64,000 nucleotides of DNA, from the NCBI GenBank assembly GCA_015709635.1, contig CP054180.1, positions 682,001-746,000 of the forward strand. The letters run 5' to 3'. The notes under the pieces are model-generated. The model did no database searches and was not told where the DNA came from. It was given only the letters and a program-made list of their open reading frames with translations. The stretch comes from Gammaproteobacteria bacterium (GTDB lineage Bacteria; Pseudomonadota; Gammaproteobacteria; Burkholderiales; Nitrosomonadaceae). The first letter of the stretch is position 1; the number at the start of each line of letters is the position of its first letter. Shown one piece after another: positions 18,797 to 28,300 of this stretch. Position numbers and translations under genes: made by a program.

Positions 18797-19304
18797 CCTC
18801 GTGGTCTTGCCACGGGGATCTAAGTAGGCTTTAGAATGTTGGGATGCGAGATGTTGTAGAGAAAGCGAGCCACTGTGCATGGCAGATACATTATCACATT
18901 GTATTTCCTGTGCAATACAGGCGTGGACTGTTAGACGAAGCGGTTGTAAGAATTATTATGCTGACAGCGAAAGAGATAGAAGAACGATACGACATTGAGT
19001 TTGGGCAGATAGGTTGTGACAAAGATCACGTACATATACTTTGTACGGCCCATCCTAAAATTGCACCGGGTCAGATTGTTAGGATATTCAAAAGCATAAC
19101 AGCGTGGGAATTGTTTAAGAAGAAGCCGGATTTGAAACGAGATTTGTGGGGTGGTGAGTTTTGGACAGATGGCTATTATGTTGCAACTGTAGGGGAAAGA
19201 GCGGATTGGGGTGTAGTTGAGCGTTATGTAAAGAATCAAGGCAAACCAAAAGAAGAGCTGCGTCAACTTGAGCTTTTCTAATACCCCGTGGTCTTGCCAC
19301 GGGG
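18797..19304 (+). mobile_element. IS200/IS605-type element with hairpin ends
   Basis: The transposase gene is bracketed by two nearly identical hairpins: CCTCGTGGTCTTGCCACGGGG (one base from perfect) at 18797-18817 and its perfect version at 19284-19304. Subterminal hairpins rather than inverted repeats are the hallmark of this single-strand transposing family. The exact tips are not certain; a TTCAAG at about 19319 may mark the right cleavage site. Confidence 0.7.
18844..19281 (+). CDS. tnpA: IS200-like tyrosine (Y1, HUH) transposase TnpA
   Basis: A 145-residue protein with the histidine-hydrophobic-histidine motif DKDHVHILC, the family segment WGGEFWTDGYYVATVG, and the catalytic Tyr in ERYVKNQG. 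It cuts single-stranded DNA at hairpin ends and forms a 5'-phosphotyrosine link. The length matches IS200 TnpA. There is no TnpB gene. The flanking hairpins suggest an intact element; a REP-associated transposase is the alternative. Confidence 0.88.
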   Translation: MRDVVEKASHCAWQIHYHIVFPVQYRRGLLDEAVVRIIMLTAKEIEERYDIEFGQIGCDKDHVHILCTAHPKIAPGQIVRIFKSITAWELFKKKPDLKRDLWGGEFWTDGYYVATVGERADWGVVERYVKNQGKPKEELRQLELF

Positions 19305-19479
19305 TTGTTTATTGACTTGTTCAAGTTGGCACAAGTGTTGTGCCGATAAAATGAAGCAAGTGAAAGAATATCGGCAAATTTTCCATACTCCCCTTCATGT
19401 AAAGGGAGAAATTAGATTGTCGGTATAGCTGAATTATAAATTGATACATCCAATTAAATTTAACTGCGAGGGAAATGTT

Positions 19480-20064
19480 ATGGACATGAACAGTATCTCA
19501 TCCACATCGTCAATATATTCTAATTCGAGCACGACACCGCAGCTAGCGTAGATACAGGGTCATCAACTACAGCAACAAGTGCAGCCACAAGTGCAAACGA
19601 TCCTAGACAAGCTCTGCATCAGTTGATGCACGATTTGGGTCAGGCGCTGCGCGGAATGGACTCTCAGCAAACCAGCTCAACATCAACGACTGCTACAGCG
19701 ACTGATAGTGATGGCGATAACGATAACAGCGGTTCGATGCAGGTTGTAGAGCAAAGTCATGGCTATCAGCTTTGATACAAAATTGCAGGGTCTGATCACT
19801 ATGATTAGCAACGGTTCTAGTTCTAGTAGTAGTGGCGGCAATGACGCGATCAGCAAATTACAAGCCGATTTCTCGAATTTGATGAAAGCATTGAATCGGG
19901 ACTCATCGAGTACGAGCACAAATTCCACTGGAACCACTGCAGGAACAGGAGCAACCAATACTGCTCCAACCTTGAAAGATTTTTTAACTACGTTGGAAAA
20001 GAATGTTTCGAGTCACATGAGCAATCAAGCAAGCACCGGTGCCCTATTCAATACGACGGCCTGA
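19480..20064 (+). pseudogene. decayed Ser/Thr-rich protein gene with two frame breaks
   Basis: Three consecutive frames read as one low-complexity protein: an ATG at 19480 opens SSTSSIYSNSSTTPQL; the middle frame (from about 19548) gives DPRQALHQLMHDLGQALRG; the last (19759-20064) gives KLQADFSNLMKALN and LKDFLTTLEKNVSSH. A similar helical motif is thus repeated in Ser/Thr/Gly-rich linkers. Two frameshifts and a stop break the gene. Such proteins are seen in betaproteobacteria without known function. The last 101 codons might still be translated. Confidence 0.5.
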
Positions 20065-20297
20065 TCTGATCAGGTCGCGACTACTGCAGATCAGATGGGC
20101 AGAAAGAGATTTCAAAAAATAGAATTCTAGATTTTTCTGCATTCTTACATTTTTATGTCGATATAAAGAAGCAAGTCTCTTGTATGACATAGGCCTGTAT
20201 TGCTTGATTAAAAATGCCAATGTGTTAATCGACATGTAAAAATTACCAGGGAAGGGTTGTAGTCACCTCGAATTTTCGATCCACTCAAAAGTAGAGG

Positions 20298-21082
20298 CTA
20301 TTGGAATTTTACCATAGTAAACTGGACAGGTGGAAGTCTGCCAAGCGACTCATGGGGCCGTTCATGGTTGTAGCGATACCGCCATTCCTCGATCATGCGG
20401 CGCACCTCATTAAGTGTTTCAAAAACGTAGCAATCCAGCACCTCGGTACGATAAGTGCGATTAAACCTTTCGATGTAAGCATTCTGGGTAGGCTTTCCAG
20501 GTTGAATGAATCGTAAGTCGATGCCATGATGCGCTGCCCAATCGGCCAGTAATTTGCTGATAAATTCAGGGCCATTACGACACGCAAGCGCTTTGGCTTA
20601 CCATGAATCTCAATGAGTTCATTGAATGCCCGGACAATGCGGCAAGCCGATAGGCCGGTATCGATTTCGATGCGCAGCGCCTGCCGGTTGTAATCATCAA
20701 GGATATTTAAGGTGCGGAACCGTCGTCCATTCCATAAGCTGCCGCTCATAAAGTTGGCAGACCAGGTATGATTGGGAAAAGCAGGAACTTCCAAAGATTC
20801 TCGAATCCTTTCCGGCAACCGCTTCTTGCCCCGGCGCGGCAGATTCAGTTTAAGCTTGTAATAAATCCGCCACAACACTATTTTCCCCCAAGGTTGTTGC
20901 TCGAAGTTGAAGCTCGATACCAGCAAACCAAATCCATGTTTGGGATTCTTTGCTATGTAAGCGTTGATGGCTTCGATCACGCCTTCGTCATTCTTGCTGC
21001 TGGCCCGGTAATAGAGTAACGATCTCGCCATCCGGATCGCCCGGCAGGCCTGACGGGAGGATAACTCATGTTCCGCAGTCAT
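20298..21082 (-). pseudogene. IS3-family transposase OrfB, frameshifted
   Basis: The frame reads as a normal IS3 OrfB (rve integrase domain) through SANFMSGSLW, NILDDYNRQALR and IHGKPKRLRV. There a single base is missing near 20577, destroying the second catalytic Asp (expected DNGPEF). In the shifted frame the rest continues to FTMVKFQ, with its stop at 20298. The enzyme should be inactive. Confidence 0.8.
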
Positions 21083-21114
21083 AAACTGAACTATTTCAAC
21101 CTTTCTCGCCGGGG

Positions 21115-21384
21115 CTATAGCTTTTTTGCGACAACATCCTGCAGCGCATTGTGCATGAGTGCCAGCTCAGCATACATCTTCTTGAGCTTGGCGTTCTCGG
21201 TTTGAAGTTCCTTCAACTGCTTGAGTTGCGATGCATCCATACCACCGTAAGCGGATTTCCATTTGTAATATGTCGCATCACTGATGCCGTACTTGCGGCA
21301 GGTCTCGTTGATTTTGGCACCTAGCTCAACTTCCTTGAGCAAGGCAATGATTTGCTGTTCACTGTATTTCGATTTCTTCATCAT
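21115..21384 (-). CDS. IS3-family transposase OrfA
   Basis: An 89-residue helix-turn-helix protein (KYSEQQIIALLKEVELG, then CRKYGISDATYYKWKSAYGG) with a C-terminal coiled coil, the DNA-binding half of an IS3 transposase. GGAG precedes the paired ATG codons. With OrfB broken, the element cannot move itself. Confidence 0.88.
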   Translation of the reverse strand: MMKKSKYSEQQIIALLKEVELGAKINETCRKYGISDATYYKWKSAYGGMDASQLKQLKELQTENAKLKKMYAELALMHNALQDVVAKKL

Positions 21385-21480
21385 AGAGCTCCTTTTGGTT
21401 AAGAAAACTCTACTTTAAGTTGGATCAAATTTCCGAGGTGACTACACTACAGCCCCAAATAAATATATCATTCCGTGCAG

Positions 21481-21782
21481 CTAAATCTGCTCTGACCGTG
21501 CAAAGATCCTCCTGATGATGTGATTGTCGAAGTCGGGTAGCCGTCGCTGATACTTTGCGACCAACCGCGGATCGAAGGTGACATGCCGGTCGCGCGGTAT
21601 ATCCAACGACAGCCCGTTGCCAGCATAAGCTCGCAGCTGCTTCTTGAGCAATCCAGCAAGATCGGATTCGTCGAGGATGGATTCGGCATCCTTGTTCTCG
21701 ATTTACAACAGCAGCTGATCAATCAATCAGTTCGCTAGGGAAAAGCTTGGGTAACTTTGCTATCGGGTTTCTTGGGATTCAT
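21481..21782 (-). pseudogene. IS256-family (mutator) transposase remnant
   Basis: From the ATG at 21782 the first frame gives MNPKKPDSKVTQAF and then breaks. A second frame gives ENKDAESILDESDLAGLLKK and, further on, VTFDPRLVAKYQRRLPDFDN, before stopping at 21481. These match the N-terminal third of IS256-type transposases. The catalytic region is missing. Confidence 0.7.
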
Positions 21783-21828
21783 CGCTAGGATCATGAAATA
21801 CCCTTCATTTCATTATTCCATGACCTAG

Positions 21829-22689
21829 GGCGTGTGGACAATTAAATTGTATATAGTTTCCCAGAGAATCAGATTGTGATTTACTGTTTATAAACAGTTG
21901 GAGGAGGTTATAAATGGTGAAGCGCTATGGATTACGGGACGATCAATGGCAACGGATCGAGCACTTGTTACCGGGCCGCAAGCAAACAGTTGGTGTAACA
22001 GCCAAGGATAACAGGCTATTTGTTGAAGCTGTTTTGTACCGCTACCGTGCTGGGATACCATGGCGTGATCTGCCGGAGCGTTTTGGAGATTGGAACAACA
22101 TAGCCCGCCGTCATCGCCGCTGGTCGGAAAGCGGCGTATGGGAAAGGGTTTTCACGTATTTGGCCGAAGATTCTGATAATGAGTATGCGATGATCGATAG
22201 TACAATTATCCGTGCTCATCAGCATGCTGCGGGGACAAAAGGGGGAATAGGGAAGCGGAGTGCATTGGGCGCAGCAAAGGCGGACTGAGCACAAAAATAC
22301 ATGTAACCTGTGATGCTCTTGGCAACCCGACCGGTTTTCATCTTACACCGGGGCAAGCCCATGATCTTCAAGGTGCGGATGTTTTATTGCCGGACATTCT
22401 GACGTGTATAGAATCTTTTCTGGCCGATAAAGCGTATGATGCGGCGGAACGGGTTCTTGATCTGTTAAAGAACGCCGGGGTTCGGGCCGTCATACCACCA
22501 AAGTCAAACCGTAAGGAACCACGCGAATACGATGAGGAAATGTATAAAGCACGGCATTTGATCGAGAATTTCTTTGCAAAACTCAAACAATACCGTGCCA
22601 TTGCAACTCGGTACGATAAACGTGCTTCAACTTTCCTCGGCGGCATCCACCTCGCTGCAGCTATCATTTGGCTCAATTGACCACACGCC
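21829..22689 (+). mobile_element. IS5-family insertion sequence (second type)
   Basis: 861 bp with inverted ends GGCGTGTGGACAATTA (left) and GGCGTGTGGTCAATTG (right, reversed). It differs from the element in cheA in both ends and transposase. It sits between the IS256 remnant and the sigma factor gene, just outside the siderophore locus. The flanks (CTAG on the left, TTAG on the right) hint at a TA-centred target, but the duplication is not resolved. Confidence 0.85.
21914..22680 (+). CDS. IS5-family transposase in two overlapping frames
   Basis: The first frame (21914-22288) has the N-terminal DNA-binding domain and the first Asp in AMIDSTIIRAHQH. The second frame, one base back, supplies the second Asp (FLADKAYDAAE) and the Glu (HLIENFFAKLKQ) and ends at 22680. 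The switch falls near AAAAGGGGG at 22237-22245, a plausible -1 slippery site; a plain mutation is the alternative. GGAGGAGG precedes the ATG. Confidence 0.8.
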
Positions 22690-22713
22690 TTAGTTAAACT
22701 TTACAACATAAAT

Positions 22714-22732
22714 GGTAATGATTATTATTTAT
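22714..22732 (+). promoter_or_regulatory. putative Fur box before the ECF sigma gene
   Basis: GGTAATGATTATTATTTAT matches the 19-base Fur consensus at 13 positions. It lies about 310 bases before the sigma factor start, in a 353-base gap (22690-23042) that holds no gene. Iron-replete Fur would repress the sigma gene. Confidence 0.5.
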
Positions 22733-23042
22733 GAATCATAAATTCACCAGAATAATCTCATTTAATCAGATCTGCACCGTTAAAAATATTTATATCTTTG
22801 CTTAACAGCAGGAGAATAACTTTCTAGCCAGCCAACAAACTTACATTACTTGCCAGCCAGCTATCACGTCACTCATTTGGAGATAGCGTTATGGTTGGGA
22901 AAAAGAAAATTAAGTATACGGTTCTAATATCGTATTGTTGGTTAGTCACTACTGACGTACGAAAGATACCATTTCGAGTCATCAATCTACATTGCTTCAC
23001 ATTATCGCATCGCCTTAATTTTCAGCCAGCTGATTCATTATT

Positions 23043-23564
23043 ATGAATTCAGAAGATGGATGGGTTTTGCAAGTCGATGCGTTGTTTATTGCGCATCGTG
23101 CGCAGTTGCGGCGAGCCGCATTTAAGATTTTGGGAGACTGGGATCGAGCTGATGATGTGATTCATGATGCTTATCTCAAGATTCGTGTCTGTTCCGATAA
23201 TAAATCGGAAGTGAAGCAACCGATTGCCTATTTATTTCAGACTGTCCGCAATATGGCAATCGATCAATACCGCCGCTCTGTATTCGAGTTGGATTTGTTC
23301 GATAGTGAAGAAGAAGGTTTTTTAGTGCCTGATAAACTACGGACGCCGGATATCTATTTGATGCACTTCCAGAGTTTGGATCTGATAATAGTGGCATTGA
23401 GCGAGCTTCCGGAGAGAACTCGCAGGGTATTTGAACTTTATCGCATCGAAGGATACACGCAGCGCATGATAGCGGAAGAACTCCAAATATCCGTTTCTTT
23501 GGTAAACATTCTGATTCATACCGCAATTCGCCATTGCAAAGAAGCTTTATCCAGCAGCTCGTAA
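23043..23564 (+). CDS. ECF sigma factor, iron-starvation type
   Basis: A 173-residue ECF sigma factor. Region 2 includes AAFKILGDWDRADDVIHDAY and region 4 includes LPERTRRVFELYRIEGYTQ and a helix-turn-helix (IAEELQISVSLVNILIHTA). It resembles FecI/PvdS-class sigma factors. No FecR-type anti-sigma gene follows, and the TonB receptor of the locus has no N-terminal signalling domain. Control is therefore more likely by Fur on transcription, as for PvdS or OrbS, than by surface signalling. It probably drives the siderophore operon that starts 127 bases downstream. Confidence 0.88.
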   Translation: MNSEDGWVLQVDALFIAHRAQLRRAAFKILGDWDRADDVIHDAYLKIRVCSDNKSEVKQPIAYLFQTVRNMAIDQYRRSVFELDLFDSEEEGFLVPDKLRTPDIYLMHFQSLDLIIVALSELPERTRRVFELYRIEGYTQRMIAEELQISVSLVNILIHTAIRHCKEALSSSS

Positions 23565-23628
23565 GCAACATCAAGCCGAAAAGTTTTATAAATTTCTTGG
23601 ATTTTTCCTGAATTGATTCGTCTAGTGA

Positions 23629-23647
23629 AATAAGAAGCATTCTTATT
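23629..23647. promoter_or_regulatory. 19-base perfect palindrome before mbtH
   Basis: AATAAGAA-GCA-TTCTTATT is a perfect inverted repeat ending 43 bases before the mbtH start. It overlaps a partial Fur-like sequence (AATGAGAATAAGAATG on the minus strand). It is a likely operator for the biosynthetic operon; whether Fur or another regulator binds is not known. Confidence 0.45.
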
Positions 23648-23690
23648 CTCATTAATGTAATGATTGAATCTAATTGATAAGGAAAAAACA

Positions 23691-23906
23691 ATGACGAGTT
23701 GTTTCGATCGTGAAGATGGTGTGTTCCGGGTATTGGTCAACCATGAGGAGCAATATTCACTGTGGCCGGAATGGAAAGCGATTCCGGGCGGTTGGCGGGA
23801 CACCGGGTTTCTGGGCGATAAAAAAGCCTGCTTGAGTTATATCGAGGATGCCTGGATCGACATGCGTCCGCTCAGTCTGCGGCAATTCATGGACAATGCA
23901 TCGTAA
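23691..23906 (+). CDS. mbtH: MbtH-family NRPS partner protein
   Basis: A 71-residue MbtH-like protein, the small partner needed by many NRPS adenylation domains for folding or activity. It shows the family signature NHEEQYSLWP (residues 17-26), GGW at 33-35 and WIDMRP near the end. The start at 23691 follows AAGGAAAA; an in-frame ATG nine codons upstream has no family support. It is the first gene of the biosynthetic operon. Confidence 0.95.
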   Translation: MTSCFDREDGVFRVLVNHEEQYSLWPEWKAIPGGWRDTGFLGDKKACLSYIEDAWIDMRPLSLRQFMDNAS

Positions 23907-23918
23907 GCGCGTATCGGC

Positions 23919-24656
23919 ATGTCAAATCAGTTAACACTTTATTGTTTGCCGTGCGCAGGTGCCAGCGCGACGATGTATTTGCGCTGGAAAAGATTGCTGC
24001 CTTCATGGATCGAAGTAATCCCGGTGGAATTACCGGGTCGCGGTAGCCGTTTGGGCGAAAATCCGCAGGAAAATTACCGGATGCTGGTTGACATCCTGAG
24101 CCGGGAGATTGCATTAACGGTACAAGGAAGTTACGTGCTTCTCGGTCATAGCATGGGAGCGCTGCTGGCTTATGGGATCGCGCAGCAATTGCATCAATTG
24201 AAAGCTCGCTTACCTGACGCGCTGATGGTTTCGGGATGTGCAGCTCCGGCGCGGCAGGATAGCCAGCGCTATCGCAAAATCTGCACGGAAGCCGCATTGA
24301 TCGCAGATTTGAGTAAGCAAGGCGGCACGCCTGAAGAAGTATTCAACAGTCCGGAATTGCTGGCCATGACATTGGATTTGCTACGCATCGATTACCGCGT
24401 ATGTGGCAGTTTTCAATACATAAAACATGACCCTCTTCCTGTTCCGATTCATTGTTTCGGCGGCAGATCGGATACGATCGGTGCGAACAATCTGAGTTTA
24501 TGGCAACAGGAAGGCAGCCGAGCGTTTACACTCGATTGGTTTGACGGCGGACATTTCTTTCTGCGGCAATCGGAAGAATGGTTCATCCATGTTGTAAAGA
24601 AACGATTGTTCGAGAGTCAAGAAGGGGTGATGTGTGACATCTTTGCAACGGCTTGA
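23919..24656 (+). CDS. type II thioesterase (NRPS/PKS editing)
   Basis: A 245-residue alpha/beta hydrolase that removes wrong or stalled groups from carrier proteins of the assembly line. The N-terminal LYCLPCAGASATMYLRW, nucleophile S78 in GHSMGALLA and the catalytic His in DGGHFFLR match type II thioesterases such as GrsT. The gene lies 12 bases after mbtH and overlaps the next gene by 23 bases, so the three are co-expressed. Confidence 0.93.
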   Translation: MSNQLTLYCLPCAGASATMYLRWKRLLPSWIEVIPVELPGRGSRLGENPQENYRMLVDILSREIALTVQGSYVLLGHSMGALLAYGIAQQLHQLKARLPDALMVSGCAAPARQDSQRYRKICTEAALIADLSKQGGTPEEVFNSPELLAMTLDLLRIDYRVCGSFQYIKHDPLPVPIHCFGGRSDTIGANNLSLWQQEGSRAFTLDWFDGGHFFLRQSEEWFIHVVKKRLFESQEGVMCDIFATA

Positions 24657-25284
24657 GGCAGTACCGGAAAATATCGATGCATGGTTACTCGAATTCGCAT
24701 TTACCTCAGCACAATTGGCGCACGATTGGCCACTTCTTAGCGCAGCAGAACAACTTCGGGCGCAAAGTTTTCATCACTATCAAGATCGGATCCGCTTCGT
24801 ATCGGCGCGTGCTGCACTGAAGCGGTTGCTGGCCGAACGTGTCGGTACCTTGCCTGATCGTTTAACCATCTCAATCACCGCTTCCGGTAAACCTTATTTG
24901 GCTCAGCATGCCGAAATTCAATTCAATCTCTCGCATGCCGGCAACTTTGCGCTGATCGCCCTATCTTCAGCGGGCAGGGTCGGAATTGACATCGAGCGCT
25001 GTAATCGCGATGTAACCGGATTAATTCATTGCGTACTGTCTCCGCTGGAGCGTACCCGGGCATGTTGGCCGGAAAAGCGGTTCATTGATCTATGGGTGGC
25101 GAAGGAAGCAGTCTTGAAAGCTCTGGGACTGGGGATTGCGGAGAATCTGCAGGACATTTCCGTGTTGCCTGAACCTGGTAGTCGTTACTGCATCGCGCAT
25201 GAACATCCGGATTGGGGAAATATCCGCGCCTGGCCAATCGAAGTCCCGGAGGATTACGCTGCGGCGCTGGCTTTGGTTCACTAA
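24634..25284 (+). CDS. Sfp-type 4'-phosphopantetheinyl transferase
   Basis: A 216-residue enzyme that loads the phosphopantetheine arm onto carrier domains of the synthases. The Mg2+ and CoA site GIDIE (117-121) and WVAKEAVLKALG (154-165) are both present, as is FNLSHAGNFALIAL. The GTG start at 24634, inside the end of the thioesterase gene and after AAGGGG, gives the expected length. It is needed to activate all carrier domains encoded downstream. Confidence 0.93.
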   Translation: MTSLQRLEAVPENIDAWLLEFAFTSAQLAHDWPLLSAAEQLRAQSFHHYQDRIRFVSARAALKRLLAERVGTLPDRLTISITASGKPYLAQHAEIQFNLSHAGNFALIALSSAGRVGIDIERCNRDVTGLIHCVLSPLERTRACWPEKRFIDLWVAKEAVLKALGLGIAENLQDISVLPEPGSRYCIAHEHPDWGNIRAWPIEVPEDYAAALALVH

Positions 25285-25379
25285 TCGTGATGGTCACCAT
25301 GAAACAGGGCACTCCTAACATCCCATATCCGAGGATATGGATCATTTCCTATCAATAAGGCAACTCCAGAAAAATTGTT

Positions 25380-28300
25380 ATGAACACAAGATTGATTCCG
25401 AATCGTGATTTTCCGGTGAATCTGGTAACACACCTGCAAAAATTGGCTTTGACAAGACCCGATGATACCGCACTGATAACCGTATCCGAAGTGAATGGCG
25501 GCTGGCAGGAGCAGCGCTTCGATTACCGGCAGCTTGATCAGCGTGCCAAGGCTTTCGCAGCAGAATTGCAGAGCCATGTGATGCCAGGCGGGCGAGTGCT
25601 GTTGCTGATGGAAAACGATGAGCATTATGTAACCGGTTTCCTTGCATGCCTATATGCCGGAGCAATCGCAGTGCCGGTATTTCCACCGGAAGCGGTAAAA
25701 GAACAGCATATGGCAAGATTGCTGGCGATCGCTGCGGACGCCCGGGCACAGTGCATCGTAACCACCCGTGACGGCGTATCCTTGCTGCATGATGCCGGCA
25801 CAATGCAACTAAGCGGTATTCCGGTATTGACCGTCGATACTGTCGATGGCAACCGTTCGCTGGATTGGCAGGTATTTGAACCGCAAGCCGAAGATATCGC
25901 TTTTTTACAGTATACCTCGGGCTCAACGGCCATTCCGAAAGGGGTCATGGTCAGTCACCATAACTTGATGGTCAATGCACGGGCGTTTGAAGAGGGCATG
26001 TCGATCGCTGCCGACGATATTTTTGTCAGCTGGCTGCCGCTGTATCACGATATGGGATTGATCGGCGGGTTGTTGCAGCCGCTTCACCGCGGGGTGCCGG
26101 TAATCCTGATGACACCCAAGTTTTTTATCGAGCGCCCGGTACGCTGGCTGGAAATCATTTCACGCTATCGTGCCACGGTCAGCGGTGCACCGAATTTCGC
26201 CTTTCAGCTGTGCGCCGATCGAATCAGAGATTCGCAACTGCAGACATTGGATTTGTCCTGCTGGCGGGTTGCCTTCTGCGGCGCCGAACCGGTACGGCAA
26301 AACACCATGCGTGCCTTTGTCGAGCGTTTCGAACCGGCCGGTTTTCCTGCGGGAACGATATATCCTTGCTACGGCTTGGCGGAAGCCACGCTGTTCGTGA
26401 CCGGCGGGGTGCGCGGTGAAGGCATGAAAACGCAGCAGTTCTCGCCTGAATTGCTGGCGCAAGGCAGAGCGGAGCGATCCGAACAAGGCATTCCGGTTGT
26501 TGCCTGCGGTTTCCCGGCATCCAGCCATGCCGTCAGAATCGTCGATCCGGAGACACATATTGCATTGCCAGACGATCAGGTTGGCGAGATCTGGAGCAGC
26601 GGTGACAGTCTGGCGCAAGGTTACTGGCAGCGTCCGCAAGAAACCGCGGAAGCATTTGTGCAGCATGACGGGTCGCGCTGGCTGCGCACCGGTGATCTGG
26701 GCTTCATACACGCGCGGCAGCTTTATCTCATGGGAAGACTCAAGGATTTGATCATCATCCGCGGACAAAATATTTATCCGCAGGATATCGAACTGATGAT
26801 CGAAGATGAAGTCGACACAGTGCGCAAAGGCCGGGTTGCAGTGTTTTCCGTGGAGAGCGGAGAAGGTGAAGGCATTGGTGTCGCCGCCGAAATATCGCGC
26901 AATATGCAAAAACTGGTCAGCGCGGAAACTTTGGTGCAAGTGCTTGCAGAAGCTGTCAGCGCCAGTTGTCATGAATCTCTGTCGGTCGCCGTATTGCTGA
27001 ACCCCGGCGCATTGCCCAAAACTTCGAGTGGAAAGTTGCAACGTGCCGCGTGCCGGCAAGGCTGGATCGCTCGCTCGCTGGATGCCTATGCGATCTATGA
27101 GTACGGCCGTTTCGTGCGCGGCGGTGGCAATCGAATGGAGCAATCGTTTCAGGATGATACCGAGCGTGAGGTCGCAATCATTTGGGAAGCGGTACTGGGT
27201 CGTACCGGATTGAGCCGCGACGATCATTTCTTTGCAGCCGGCGGCAATTCGCTCAAAGCGATTCAAGCGGTTGCCCGGATTTGCAATCACTGGAAAATCC
27301 TTTTTACTGCGCGCCATTTGTTTCAAAACCCGCGATTGCATGAATGCGCGGCGATCATCCGCCAACTGATCGCGAATCGGGGAGTGCAAGGCGGGAGAAT
27401 CAACGATGAATACAGAATCACCAAATGCGAACGCACCGGTACGTTACCCTTATCTTATGGCCAGCAGCGGTTATGGTTTTTATGGCAACTCGACCCGGGC
27501 AGTACCGCTTTTCATGTTCAGCATGCGGTCCGCCTGATGGGTGAGCTGAATTTGCATGCGCTGCGCGTCAGTTTGAATGATTTGATCGAACGGCATGAAG
27601 CGCTGCGCACGAATTACGGCATCGGTGGCACCGGTATCGTGGAACAGGTGATTTTGCCATCGCTGCAGTTGCCAATACCGGAGATTGACCTGACAACGAT
27701 ACCGCAATCGGAGCACGACCGGCGTATTCAAATGGAAGTTACGCGCTTGCTGTCGCAGCCATTCGACTTGACCCGCGACCCCTTGTTGCGGGTTGCGGTG
27801 ATCCGGTTAACCAGTCACGAGCAAATTCTGGTAATCGTGATGCACCACATCATTTCCGACGCTGCTGCGCTGCAAATCCTGCTGGATGAACTGGCAACCG
27901 GTTATCAGGCGCACGTGCAACAACGGCCGGTCAATCTGCCGGCGTTACCGGTGCAGTATGCGGACTTCGCGCAATGGCAGATGCGCTGGCTGGATGCAGG
28001 CGAAAAAGACCGGCAACTGGCTTACTGGAAGAATTACCTGGGCACGGAACACGACGTGCTGCGCCTGCCGGTCGATCATGCCAGAAAACCGGTGACGCAT
28101 TATCGCGCTGCACGCTACCGTTTCGATTTTCCGGATGATGCCGTGCAATCGTTGCGGCAGTTGTCGGCAGCGAGGGAAATCACCTTATTCATGGTGCTGC
28201 TCGCCGCTTTGCAGGTACTGTTGTACCGTCACACGGGTCAGCCGGATATCCGGATTGGTGTGCCGGTTGCCAATCGTAACCGGATCGAGACGGCATCGCT

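Larger units (their letters stand above)
20258..21446 (-). mobile_element. IS3-family insertion sequence (IS407-like), degenerate
   Basis: About 1189 bp. The ends share TGTAGTCACCTCG followed by a looser match that ends in AGTAGAG, giving an imperfect inverted repeat of roughly 39 bases. Two transposase frames lie inside, the second broken. No target duplication is obvious, suggesting later rearrangement. Confidence 0.8.

Noticed and set aside
26160..27389. 409-codon minus-strand frame
   Set aside because: It lies wholly opposite the FAAL domain of the first synthase; long antisense frames are common in GC-rich NRPS genes.
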